Of a stretch of DNA of 64,000 bases, positions 43,925 through 52,195 are shown one piece after another (the stretch's first letter is position 1; every line of letters starts with the position of its first letter). Source of the stretch: a virus; IMG/VR virus record IMGVR_UViG_3300034103_001788, positions 1 to 64,000 of that record. One strand, 5' to 3'. Below the pieces are notes generated by a model. It saw only the letters and a program-made list of their open reading frames with translations. It searched no databases and was not told the DNA's origin. Both the position numbers and the translations under genes were made by a program.

Positions 43925-44986
43925 ATGGATAACTTTGACTTAAAGCAATTTTTAATTGAGAACAAACTTACTGAAAACAGCAAGGTAAATGAAGCTTGGA
44001 CTAAAGAACGTAGAGAACAAGATCCTGAAGGTTATGCTAAGTACTTAGAAAAAGCTAAACAAGCTCAAAAACAATACTACGAAAAAAATCGAGAAAAAGC
44101 TAAACAATACTACGAAAAAAATCGAGAAAAAAATCGAGAGTACGCTAAACAATCTGCTAAACAATACTACGAAAAAAACCCAGAAAAAGTTAAACAACGT
44201 ACTAACCAGTATAATAAACAACATAGAGAAAAACTTAAACAAGCTGCTAAGCAATACAAAGAAAAAAACCTAGAAAAATTAAAACAAGCAGCTAACCAGT
44301 ATGCTAAACAACATAGAAAAAAATTAAAACAAGATCCTGAAGCCTATGCTAAGTATTTAGAAAAAGCTAACCAGTATAATAAACAACATAGAGAAAAATT
44401 AAAACAAGATCCTGAAGTATATGCTAAGTATTTAGATTATCAAAAACAATATGCTAAACAAAACAAAGAAAAATATGATTCTTATGTAAAACAATCATCT
44501 GATTTTTTCTATAATACTATCACTAACAACCCAAGTCCTGAATTAAAAAACATTAAAGATAACCCTAAACTTTTAACTAAACTTTACTCTGAGTTTATTA
44601 AAAAAGCTAAACAACAATATAAATCTAAAAATAAAGACTTTTCATTTATGGTTACTGAAAACAGCAAGTTAAATGAAATTAAAGCTACTCCTAAAAATAC
44701 GGGGGTAGGTAAACAAAGATTTTCACTAGAAAAATGGGAAAATTTAGGCGAAGATTTTGAGTACGATAGTGATGATGATATCTATATTTACTACGGTATA
44801 TTATTTTTTAATGATCCTGAACTTAAAGAACTAAGCTCCGAAATTCAGTACAATGACTATACAGAGGAAGAATGGGAAACTATAGAGGAAAAAATAGAAA
44901 CTTTAATAGAAATTCTAAATAAAAATAATATAGAGTGGAGTCAACGTACAACTAGTAATTGGATTAACTTTACTATCTATTATTAA
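43925..44986 (+). CDS. Leader-family protein with Lys-rich YEKN repeats (353 aa)
   Basis: MDNFDLKQFLIENKLTENS is followed by a long basic region (about 28-190) built of units like AKQYYEKNREK and NQYNKQHREKLK, with several DPExYAKYLEKA units. Such repeats form long basic helices that should bind DNA. A second leader fragment TENSKLNEIKATPKNTG appears near residue 240, followed by an acidic domain of about 100 residues. If cut there, a DNA-condensing part would be freed from an acidic part. T4 internal proteins IPI-III are basic too, which fits. Confidence 0.7.
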   Translation: MDNFDLKQFLIENKLTENSKVNEAWTKERREQDPEGYAKYLEKAKQAQKQYYEKNREKAKQYYEKNREKNREYAKQSAKQYYEKNPEKVKQRTNQYNKQHREKLKQAAKQYKEKNLEKLKQAANQYAKQHRKKLKQDPEAYAKYLEKANQYNKQHREKLKQDPEVYAKYLDYQKQYAKQNKEKYDSYVKQSSDFFYNTITNNPSPELKNIKDNPKLLTKLYSEFIKKAKQQYKSKNKDFSFMVTENSKLNEIKATPKNTGVGKQRFSLEKWENLGEDFEYDSDDDIYIYYGILFFNDPELKELSSEIQYNDYTEEEWETIEEKIETLIEILNKNNIEWSQRTTSNWINFTIYY

Positions 44987-44996
44987 AAGATAAAAT

Positions 44997-45296
44997 ATGA
45001 AACTTCAACCAGGTAATACCGGCTTATCTAATTTAAATAGACCCGTTGATATTGTATCTCCTGGGGAAGATGGTGAAGATGGTTTTTATTATGTTGATTT
45101 AGATAAATTAAAAAAAGAATTACAATTTAAATACTTTAAAGATTTATTTGATTCACCTAAAACATTTAATGATGGTTTAATTAATTATTTAAATGATATT
45201 ATAGATTTTGATGGGCCTGACAGTTATAAAAATATGACTTTAAAAGAATTAATAACAGATTTTAAAGCATGGCTTCAAAATTTTACTACAGATTAG
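44997..45296 (+). CDS. Tag-initial protein lacking the leader (99 aa)
   Basis: The product begins MKLQPGNTGLSNLN, so its first residue coincides with the position after the predicted cut in leader-family proteins (I-K-x-x-P-x-N-T-G). The body is acidic and resembles the short mature parts of its neighbours. It probably arose by fission of a longer protein or by loss of a leader. It has no promoter motif of its own and may depend on the upstream gene. Confidence 0.6.
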   Translation: MKLQPGNTGLSNLNRPVDIVSPGEDGEDGFYYVDLDKLKKELQFKYFKDLFDSPKTFNDGLINYLNDIIDFDGPDSYKNMTLKELITDFKAWLQNFTTD

Positions 45297-45327
45297 GAAA
45301 GCTAATCTTTCTTTTGTATATTTATAA
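45297..45327 (+). promoter_or_regulatory. Composite site: weak hairpin, TTGTATATTT and TATATTTATAA
   Basis: A 5-bp hairpin (45297-45301 with 45307-45311) and T-rich run precede TTGTATATTT at 45314-45323, which merges with the late-type TATATTTATAA at 45317-45327. The gene after it could be read both early and late. Confidence 0.45.
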
Positions 45328-45341
45328 TTAAAATATAAACT

Positions 45342-45701
45342 ATGGATAATTTTGATTTAAAGCAATTTTTAGTTGAGAATAAATTAACTGAAAATTCTCG
45401 TTTAATTGAGATTAAAGCTATCCCCCGAAATACAGTAATAGACAAATTTAAAAATTGGTCACCTTATAAAAACATGAGCAATAAAAAATATTATGAAAGT
45501 TTTAAAAAATTTGTTAGATTTAATTTAAAACAACACAACGTTATAGATGAACACATTGAAATATATTTAGATGAAATTTTGAAGGCGGATGATGTAAAAG
45601 CATATGAAGGAATTAGTGATGAAAATTTATATAAAGATTTTCTTGAATATAAAAATGATCAAATTGAGCAAGATGAGGATTTATATGATTTCGATTTTTA
45701 A
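45342..45701 (+). CDS. Leader-family protein (119 aa)
   Basis: MDNFDLKQFLVENKLTENS continues with RLIEIKAIPRNTVIDKF. The tag has lost the terminal Gly, but LIE is still a proper cut site. The body of about 85 residues is helical and acidic. It is followed by a terminator. Confidence 0.7.
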   Translation: MDNFDLKQFLVENKLTENSRLIEIKAIPRNTVIDKFKNWSPYKNMSNKKYYESFKKFVRFNLKQHNVIDEHIEIYLDEILKADDVKAYEGISDENLYKDFLEYKNDQIEQDEDLYDFDF

Positions 45702-45730
45702 TTTATAAAATAATAAAATACATTTAGATT

Positions 45731-45757
45731 AAGGCTTGGGAAACTAAGCCTTTTTTT
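45731..45757 (+). terminator. Intrinsic terminator before the P-loop kinase gene
   Basis: It has the same layout as the one at 22232-22258: a 9-bp stem with one G-T pair, a GAAA loop and seven T residues. Confidence 0.85.
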
Positions 45758-45765
45758 GTATATTA
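45756..45765 (+). promoter_or_regulatory. Early-type promoter motif (TTGTATATTA)
   Basis: It starts in the T-run of the terminator and ends six bases before the ATG at 45772. Confidence 0.5.
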
Positions 45766-45771
45766 TAGATT

Positions 45772-46302
45772 ATGAAAATAGGTTTTTGTGGAACAATGAG
45801 TGTTGGTAAATCAACATTAGTAAATGCATTAAGTGAATTACCACAATTTGAAGGTTATCATTTTGCAACTGAACGTTCAAAATACTTACGTGATTTAGGT
45901 ATTCCGTTGAATACTGATTCAACATTAAAAGGTCAAACAATATTTTTAGCTGAACGTTGTACTGAATTACTTTATGATAAAGTTATTACTGATAGAACAG
46001 TAATTGATGTTATGGCATTTACATTAAATGCTTCTTCTATTTTTTATAATGATAAACACAAATTTGAAAACTATGCCAAGTTACTCATTTCAGAGTATGA
46101 TTACATATTTTATGTATCACCTGAAGGTGTTGAAATAGAAGATAATGGTGTTCGTGAAACAAATTCTGAATATAGACAAACAATTGATAAAACAATTAAC
46201 TATATTATTAATGCATATAAACCACTAATTAACAAATTTACCATTATTTCAGGTACAACAGATGAACGTGTACAAAAAGTATTAGAAACAATAAAGTTCT
46301 AA
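45772..46302 (+). CDS. P-loop ATPase/kinase, NadR-like (AAA_28 type)
   Basis: The 176-residue product starts directly with a Walker A motif, GTMSVGKST (residues 7-15), and has FATERSKYLRDLGI and VITDRTVIDVMAF segments of the NadR/AAA_28 kinase group. These proteins phosphorylate nucleosides such as nicotinamide riboside, though for most phage members the substrate is not known. Lack of a leader and an early-type promoter set it apart from the injected-type kinase at 33449. Confidence 0.75.
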   Translation: MKIGFCGTMSVGKSTLVNALSELPQFEGYHFATERSKYLRDLGIPLNTDSTLKGQTIFLAERCTELLYDKVITDRTVIDVMAFTLNASSIFYNDKHKFENYAKLLISEYDYIFYVSPEGVEIEDNGVRETNSEYRQTIDKTINYIINAYKPLINKFTIISGTTDERVQKVLETIKF

Positions 46303-46311
46303 TATTTATAA
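46301..46311 (+). promoter_or_regulatory. Late-type promoter motif (AATATTTATAA)
   Basis: It overlaps the stop codon of the P-loop kinase gene; two bases separate it from the ATG at 46314. Confidence 0.65.
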
Positions 46312-46313
46312 GT

Positions 46314-46670
46314 ATGAAATTATCTGATTTACGTAAATTGATCATTGAATCTGTCAATGAAGAAGTATTAGAGGAAGTAAAACCCGTAGATGAAGTTGGT
46401 TCATTCTACGTTGTAGAAAAACCTAAAAAAGGTTCAACCAAAGCCGGTATTGTAAAAGAAATGACTGTATTTGATAACATTGACCCTAAAAGTGTATTAG
46501 GTGTTTATGCAAAACGTCCTGCCGCTAACCAAAAAGCTTCTGAAGCTATTAAAGAAATGGAAGCAAGTATTAAAGACTTAGAAGCATCTATGAATGAATT
46601 CCGTGATGCTAAAAAAGGCATTAATGAAAAGAAGAAAAGAGCTGCTGATATTATTAAAAAATTAAGATAA
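46314..46670 (+). CDS. Small prohead-core-type protein (118 aa)
   Basis: MKLSDLRKLIIESVNEEVLEE is a typical targeting helix with several possible cut sites. The rest is mostly one long charged helix (about 80-118, KEMEASIKDLEASMNEFRDA), suited to a core protein. The gene shares one base with the following tiny gene. Position just upstream of the head genes supports a prohead role. Confidence 0.65.
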   Translation: MKLSDLRKLIIESVNEEVLEEVKPVDEVGSFYVVEKPKKGSTKAGIVKEMTVFDNIDPKSVLGVYAKRPAANQKASEAIKEMEASIKDLEASMNEFRDAKKGINEKKKRAADIIKKLR

Positions 46671-46846
46671 TGACACGCAAAGAATTAAGAGAAATCATCA
46701 AAAAAGCTCTTAAAGAAACCACAATTGATGTCCCCAATCCGGATAAATTAACACCTCAACAAAAACAACAAGCTATAAATACGGCTAGACAAACAACTCG
46801 TAAACCTAATTTAGGTACAGCTAAAGATCCTGTAGACTTTATTTAA
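46670..46846 (+). CDS. Tiny capsid-internal-type protein (58 aa)
   Basis: A TAATG overlap starts a 58-residue frame: MTRKELREIIKKALKETT, then a short Gln/Asn-rich tail ending in DPVDFI. The N-terminus matches those at 29054 and 52192. It is probably expressed by coupling to the upstream gene. T4 also has tiny core proteins (gp67 and gp68), but no direct similarity is visible. Confidence 0.6.
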   Translation: MTRKELREIIKKALKETTIDVPNPDKLTPQQKQQAINTARQTTRKPNLGTAKDPVDFI

Positions 46847-46865
46847 ACCAATTAAAACTAGTTAT

Positions 46866-47210
46866 ATGAAAAAAAGTATTATTACCCTAACCATTGTTGT
46901 ATCTATCATCCTAATCCTTATTAATCTAGGACTTAGACATGATAAAACCAACTTCCAATCTCAAATAGACTCGTTAAACCGAGCTAATGATTCTTTATTA
47001 GCTAAAGTTGAAGACAATCAAAAACTCATCCATCGTATTGATTCATTAAATGCTGTGTTGGATAATGAGATTCAAAACACTAAATTTAAAATGGGTGAGT
47101 TAAACGGTAAAGCAAATATTTATAAAAAATTGTACAATGAAGAACATAATCGTGTTGACACTATGTCTAATCCTATCCTCGTTCGCGAATTCACAAACGC
47201 TTTCGATTGA
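46866..47210 (+). CDS. Rz-like inner-membrane spanin candidate
   Basis: The 114-residue product has an N-terminal membrane anchor (about 4-24, SIITLTIVVSIILILINLGL) followed by a periplasmic coiled coil rich in Asn, Asp, Leu and Lys (IDSLNRANDSLLAKVED). This is the topology of Rz-type i-spanins, which link the inner and outer membranes in lysis. The following gene starts inside it in another frame, the classic Rz/Rz1 arrangement. Confidence 0.65.
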   Translation: MKKSIITLTIVVSIILILINLGLRHDKTNFQSQIDSLNRANDSLLAKVEDNQKLIHRIDSLNAVLDNEIQNTKFKMGELNGKANIYKKLYNEEHNRVDTMSNPILVREFTNAFD

Positions 47211-47541
47211 TACCCAATGTTGTGTACCTTGTGCTACTTTAAAAAAAGCACTACTGGTTAAAACCGAAAGAGATTATTTAAAGAATCAAATTGGAATCAC
47301 TCGTGATTCTGTAACTCTTTTAAATGTTATTGTATCTCAACAAGATACATTGATTAAAAATAAAAACAATCAAATTGATTTATATAAAAAGAATGAATTG
47401 AATTACGTTCAAATCATTGATAATAAAAATAAACAAGTTGAGTTATATGATAAAGCGTTAAAAACAGCTAAAAAAGGTATAAAAGTAGCATATGGTGTTG
47501 CTGTAGTATCTATTATTAGTGGTTTGCTAGTTGCACTATGA
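47137..47541 (+). CDS. Secreted coiled-coil protein, possible spanin partner
   Basis: The start lies 74 bases inside the previous gene, in a different frame. Residues 1-19 are a signal peptide (MKNIIVLTLCLILSSFANS) followed by Gln, the cleavage style common in Bacteroidetes. A coiled coil with CC/CxxC cysteines near the N-terminus follows, and residues 114-134 form a second membrane segment (VAYGVAVVSIISGLLVAL). No good lipobox is visible, so it is not a standard Rz1 lipoprotein. It may anchor at its C-terminus and act with the i-spanin. It overlaps the terminase start. Confidence 0.6.
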   Translation: MKNIIVLTLCLILSSFANSQTLSIDTQCCVPCATLKKALLVKTERDYLKNQIGITRDSVTLLNVIVSQQDTLIKNKNNQIDLYKKNELNYVQIIDNKNKQVELYDKALKTAKKGIKVAYGVAVVSIISGLLVAL

Positions 47542-49130
47542 GTGAAAATGTAGACTATAGAGAAATTATCAAGCAGGAATACATTAAATGTGTTCAGGAT
47601 CCTGCTCATTTCATGAAAAAATACTGCCACATCCAGCATCCGCAACGTGGTAGAGTATTGTTTAATTTATATCCCTTCCAATCTAAGGTATTACATTTAT
47701 GGAGAGATAATCCATATTCTATTATCTTAAAATCAAGACAGTTAGGTATATCAACATTAGCCGCAGGTTATTCTTTATGGTTAATGTTATTTCATAAAGA
47801 TAAAAACGTTCTTTGTATTGCAACTAAGCAGGATACTGCTAAAAACATGGTTACAAAAGTACGTTTTATGTATGATAGTTTACCTTCATGGTTAAAAGAA
47901 AAAGATAAACCACTAGAAGATAGTAAATTAACATTAAGATTAAACAATGGTTCCCAAATCAAAGCAACATCAGCAAGTTCAGATGCAGGTCGATCAGAAG
48001 CCGTTTCTATGCTGCTTGTAGATGAGGCAGCGTTCATTGAAAATATTGGAGAAATATGGGCATCAGCACAACAAACACTAGCCACAGGTGGTGGAGCAAT
48101 TGTACTTTCAACACCTTATGGAACTGGAAACTGGTTCCATCAAACATGGACTCGAGCAGAAGCAAAGGAAAATGATTTTCTTCCTATTAGATTACCCTGG
48201 TTCGTTCACCCTGAACGAGATGAGGCATGGAGGAAAAAACAAGATGAATTACTAGGTGATCCTAGATTAGCAGCACAGGAATGTGATTGCGATTTTAGTA
48301 CTTCAGGTGAAGTAGTATTTTACCCTGAATGGTTAGATTTCATTAAAGAAACAACAATACGAGAACCACTCGAAAGAAGAGGAGTTGACCAAAATTTATG
48401 GATATGGGAACCTGCAGACTATACAAGAGATTATATGGTAGTAGCAGACGTAGCTAGAGGTGATGGTAAAGACTTTTCAACTTTTCACATTATGGATGTA
48501 GCAACTAATGTACAAGTTGCTGAATATAAAGGACAAATGTCTACTAAAGAATTTGGATATTTTCTAGTAGGTATTGCTACTGAATACAATCAGGCTTTAT
48601 TGGTGGTTGAAAACTCATCTATTGGGTGGTCAACCATAGAAGCTATTTTGGAAAGAGGATATAGAAATTTGTATTATTCTCCCAAAGGAGGTGATACTTT
48701 AACAGTTGAGTCGTATTTTCAAAGATATGAAAATAATCCTAATCTAACTCCTGGTTTTACTATGTCATTAAAATCACGCCCCCTAGTTATAAATAAATTT
48801 AGAGAATACATCGGAGATCGTTCTGTAATAATCCAATCAAAACGGTTATTAGAGGAAATGAAAGTGTTTATCTGGAAAAATGGACGAGCTGAAGCTCAAG
48901 GAGGATACAACGATGACTTAGTAATGGCTTTTGGTATTGGAATGTATCTAAGAGATACATCATTACGTTTTCAACAACAATCACAAGACTTAACAAGAGC
49001 CTCTCTTAATTCGTTTAAAGCAACCCAAATGAATACCTCAGGAGTATACTCACCTAAAACAGCTTATGGTGGTAATCCCTGGAGTATGGATATAGGAACT
49101 GATAACGAAGATATTACTTGGCTTCTCTAA
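47538..49130 (+). CDS. gp17: Terminase large subunit, gp17-like
   Basis: The 530-residue product has Walker A SRQLGIST (66-73), Walker B MLLVDEAA (Asp162-Glu163), coupling motif IVLSTP (about 188-193) and an RNase H-like nuclease domain starting with VVADVARGDG (Asp304) and including YNDDLVMAFG near the end. T4 gp17 has 610 residues and the SRQLGKT version of the P-loop. The enzyme pumps DNA into the prohead and cuts the concatemer. No small-subunit gene was recognised nearby. Confidence 0.92.
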   Translation: MSENVDYREIIKQEYIKCVQDPAHFMKKYCHIQHPQRGRVLFNLYPFQSKVLHLWRDNPYSIILKSRQLGISTLAAGYSLWLMLFHKDKNVLCIATKQDTAKNMVTKVRFMYDSLPSWLKEKDKPLEDSKLTLRLNNGSQIKATSASSDAGRSEAVSMLLVDEAAFIENIGEIWASAQQTLATGGGAIVLSTPYGTGNWFHQTWTRAEAKENDFLPIRLPWFVHPERDEAWRKKQDELLGDPRLAAQECDCDFSTSGEVVFYPEWLDFIKETTIREPLERRGVDQNLWIWEPADYTRDYMVVADVARGDGKDFSTFHIMDVATNVQVAEYKGQMSTKEFGYFLVGIATEYNQALLVVENSSIGWSTIEAILERGYRNLYYSPKGGDTLTVESYFQRYENNPNLTPGFTMSLKSRPLVINKFREYIGDRSVIIQSKRLLEEMKVFIWKNGRAEAQGGYNDDLVMAFGIGMYLRDTSLRFQQQSQDLTRASLNSFKATQMNTSGVYSPKTAYGGNPWSMDIGTDNEDITWLL

Positions 49131-49140
49131 ATATTTATAA
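49130..49140 (+). promoter_or_regulatory. Late-type promoter motif (AATATTTATAA)
   Basis: It overlaps the terminase stop codon and lies nine bases before the portal ATG. Confidence 0.6.
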
Positions 49141-49149
49141 CAAACACAA

Positions 49150-51021
49150 ATGGCAGATACCAGTTTATTCACGCGACTTAAACGATTATTTTCAACGGAT
49201 GTTATCGTAAGAAACATTGGTGGAGATGAACTTAAGATTATAGATGTTAACAAAATTCAACAAGCAGGACAGGTTGAAACCAACTCATTAATTGATCGAT
49301 TTACTCGATTACACTTAACAGGAGCAGCCCCTATTTATAACCCTGCTCTTAATTATCAAACATTAAGAACTCAACTATACTCTGATTATGAGGCTATGGA
49401 TACAGATTCTATTATTGCCTCTACATTAGATATTATTTGTGATGAATGTACTTTAAAGAACGATATGGGAGAAGTACTTCAAATTCGTTCTAGTGATGAT
49501 GATATTCAAAAAATTCTCTACAATTTATTCTATGATGTATTAAATATTGAATTTAACTTATGGGCATGGATTCGCCAAATGTGTAAGTATGGTGATTTTT
49601 TCTTAAAGCTAGAAATTGCTGAAAAATTTGGTGTATACAATATTATTCCCTATACCGCATATAATATTAGCCGAGAAGAAGGATACGATGTTAAAAACCC
49701 GGCATCAGTAAGATTTAAATTTGACCCCGATGGATTATCAGGCGGTGGCTCTACTGCTTCAGGATATGCATATACAAACAGGATAGATAATGCTATCTAT
49801 TTTGATAACTATGAAATAGCTCACTTCCGTTTATTAACAGATGTTAACTATTTACCTTATGGTCGTTCATATATTGAACCTGCGCGTAAATCGTATAAAC
49901 AGATGGTATTAATGGAGGACGCGATGCTTGTACATCGTATTGTTAGAGCGCCTGAAAAGCGCGTTTTCTACATGAATGTTGGTAATATTCCACCAAATGA
50001 GATAGATGCATTTATGGAAAAAACAGTTTCTAAAATGAAACGTACTCCATACATTGATCCTCAAACAGGCCAATACAACTTAAAATTCAACATGCAAAAC
50101 ATGATGGAGGATTTTTATATTCCTGTTCGTGGTAATGATGCAACAACCAAAATTGAAACTACAAAAGGATTAGAATACGATGGTATTCAAGATGTTACAT
50201 ATTTAAGAGATAAAATGATTGCTGCTCTTAAAGTACCTAAAGCATTCTTTGGATATGAAAAAGATTTAACAGGTAAAGCAACATTAGCGGCTGAAGATAT
50301 TCGTTTTGCTCGTACAATTGAACGTATTCAAAAGATTATTTTATCTGAATTATATAAAATTGCTTTAGTACATTTATATTCTCAAGGATACAATAATGAA
50401 GGGTTAACTAATTTTGAATTAGGATTAACTACACCTTCTATTATTTATGATCAAGAAAGAATTAACTTACTTAAAGAGAAAGTAGAATTAGCTCGTAACA
50501 TTATTGATACTAAACTTTTACCTACAGACTGGATTTATGATAATATTTTCCACTTTAGTGAAGATGAATATGATAGCTATAGAGATTTAATGCGCGAAGA
50601 TATGAAACGCACATTCCGTTTAACTCAGCTTGAAAGTGAAGGTAACGATCCTATTGAAACTGGTAAATCATATGGTACACCACACGACTTAGCTGCTTTA
50701 TATGGTACGGGTCGTTATGAAGCATCTAAAAATGTTCCTGGTGGATATAATGAGGATGAGCCATTATTAGGACGCCCTAAAGAAAAAGTATCAGATATTA
50801 ATACTCAAAATAATGCTTTGGGTAGGGATAGATTAGGAGTTAAAGCTACAAAGGTAGATGACCAGGAAAACTATAGTCCTACCCGACCACAGGTATCATA
50901 TGAGGCTAAAACAGCATTATTAAAAAATAAATCATTATTTGAAAGTTTAAATAAAAAATTATCATTTGATGATGAACAAAGAGCTGCCTCTTTATTAGAT
51001 GAATCTAAAATTAAGGAATAA
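49150..51021 (+). CDS. gp20: Portal protein, gp20-like
   Basis: The 623-residue product shows family segments such as DSIIASTLDIICDECTLKND, RIVRAPEKRVFYMNVGNIPP, then KYDP-like YDGIQDVTYLRDKMIAALKVPKAF region of T4 gp20. T4 gp20 has 524 residues; the extra length is in the C-terminal acidic and polar tail. Twelve copies should form the ring through which DNA enters. Order terminase-portal is conserved in T4-like phages. Confidence 0.92.
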   Translation: MADTSLFTRLKRLFSTDVIVRNIGGDELKIIDVNKIQQAGQVETNSLIDRFTRLHLTGAAPIYNPALNYQTLRTQLYSDYEAMDTDSIIASTLDIICDECTLKNDMGEVLQIRSSDDDIQKILYNLFYDVLNIEFNLWAWIRQMCKYGDFFLKLEIAEKFGVYNIIPYTAYNISREEGYDVKNPASVRFKFDPDGLSGGGSTASGYAYTNRIDNAIYFDNYEIAHFRLLTDVNYLPYGRSYIEPARKSYKQMVLMEDAMLVHRIVRAPEKRVFYMNVGNIPPNEIDAFMEKTVSKMKRTPYIDPQTGQYNLKFNMQNMMEDFYIPVRGNDATTKIETTKGLEYDGIQDVTYLRDKMIAALKVPKAFFGYEKDLTGKATLAAEDIRFARTIERIQKIILSELYKIALVHLYSQGYNNEGLTNFELGLTTPSIIYDQERINLLKEKVELARNIIDTKLLPTDWIYDNIFHFSEDEYDSYRDLMREDMKRTFRLTQLESEGNDPIETGKSYGTPHDLAALYGTGRYEASKNVPGGYNEDEPLLGRPKEKVSDINTQNNALGRDRLGVKATKVDDQENYSPTRPQVSYEAKTALLKNKSLFESLNKKLSFDDEQRAASLLDESKIKE

Positions 51022-51031
51022 TTTTTTTAAT

Positions 51032-51042
51032 CATATTTATAA
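51032..51042 (+). promoter_or_regulatory. Late-type promoter motif (CATATTTATAA)
   Basis: Three bases separate it from the ATG at 51046, in the short gap after the portal gene. Confidence 0.6.
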
Positions 51043-51045
51043 TAA

Positions 51046-51906
51046 ATGACTAAGCTTAAGCATAGCAAATATAAAAATTCTGGGTTAATTTTTGAATTGC
51101 TTATTAGACAGGTAACCGCAGATACTATTTCGGGAAAACAATCACCCGCGCTTGATATTATTAAAAAGTATTTTCTTAAAAGTGAATTAAGTAAAGAATA
51201 TAAATTATACGAATCATTGTTAAAAAAATTACCTTTAACTGAATCAACTGCTAATATTGTTATTAATACTATTTTAGAAACTTCTAAAAAATTAAATCGA
51301 GGTAATCTACGTAGAGAAAAATATAACTTAATTAAAGAAATTCGTGATAATTATAATTTAGATGAATTTTTTAAAATTAAATTACCTAACTATAAGGCAT
51401 ATGCTGCTTTATATTCATTAATGGAAGTTTACAATAATGATAACTTGGTTAATCCTGATGCTATTATTACTAATAAAGTAACATTACTTGAAATTTTAAC
51501 CACATCTAAAATTAATAAAAAAGAGGTTAAAGACGAGGTAATTGAGGAATTTAAAAAATACGATAAAGATTTACGTATTTTAACTTATCGTATACTGTTA
51601 GAAAAATTCAACGATAAGTACGATGGTTTAAATGAAAAACAAAAAGCCGTACTAAAGCAATTCATTACTGAAGTAGATTCAACACCTAAACTAAAAGAAT
51701 TTTATAATAACCAAATCAGCGAAATTAAAACTGAATTAAAAACATTAATTAAATCAGTTGATGATAAAGTTACAGTAATTAAATTAAATGAAATAGTAAA
51801 TATTATTTCTGAATTATCTAAAGAATCTTCAATTAATAACGAGGATATAGTTAATCTTTTACAATATTATCAATTGATCGATGAAATTAGAACAGTTAGT
51901 AAATAA
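51046..51906 (+). CDS. Predicted head or prohead-core protein (286 aa)
   Basis: The helical 286-residue product begins MTKLKHSKYKNSGLIFELLI, a start I recall from conserved genes located between portal and protease in cyanophages and relatives. It is rich in Lys, Leu and Glu with no enzymatic motif. Location implies a role in head assembly. The last 26 bases overlap the next gene. Confidence 0.6.
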   Translation: MTKLKHSKYKNSGLIFELLIRQVTADTISGKQSPALDIIKKYFLKSELSKEYKLYESLLKKLPLTESTANIVINTILETSKKLNRGNLRREKYNLIKEIRDNYNLDEFFKIKLPNYKAYAALYSLMEVYNNDNLVNPDAIITNKVTLLEILTTSKINKKEVKDEVIEEFKKYDKDLRILTYRILLEKFNDKYDGLNEKQKAVLKQFITEVDSTPKLKEFYNNQISEIKTELKTLIKSVDDKVTVIKLNEIVNIISELSKESSINNEDIVNLLQYYQLIDEIRTVSK

Positions 51907-52195
51907 GATATTAAGTGAGGTAGAACCTACTCCTCGTAAGTTTACTGTTGAACCTGGAGAAGTTGACCCTGAAGCTCGTAGTGTTGTATCTAAAGTAACA
52001 TATACTCCTAACTTTGAAAAACTTCTTAAAGATGCTTTGCAATTAGAGTCTACCTCTAGAGCAGTAATGTTACAAGCTGAAGAAGATCAAGAATTTGAAG
52101 ATATTTTTAAAGAAATACAATACATTAAAAATAGAATTAGAGGTCATCTCCGCAACAATTATCGTAAAGAATACGAAAAAATGAAAGGCAAATGA
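51881..52195 (+). CDS. Prohead-core-type protein with targeting helix (104 aa)
   Basis: The start lies within the previous gene, chosen because MKLEQLVNKILSEVEPTP gives a targeting helix with an ILSE cut site. The remainder is acidic then helical, ending basic. It overlaps the following gene by four bases (ATGA). Size and position recall T4 gp67/gp68-type core components. Confidence 0.6.
   Translation: MKLEQLVNKILSEVEPTPRKFTVEPGEVDPEARSVVSKVTYTPNFEKLLKDALQLESTSRAVMLQAEEDQEFEDIFKEIQYIKNRIRGHLRNNYRKEYEKMKGK

Noticed and set aside
44045-44254. - strand frame rich in Phe, Leu and Ser
   Set aside because: It is the complement of the Lys-rich YEKN repeats; hydrophobic runs are a by-product of that repeat.
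43925-44460. Possible tandem DNA repeat or CRISPR-like array
   Set aside because: The repeats are coding, irregular in length, keep the reading frame and encode YEKN units; no uniform repeat-spacer pattern.
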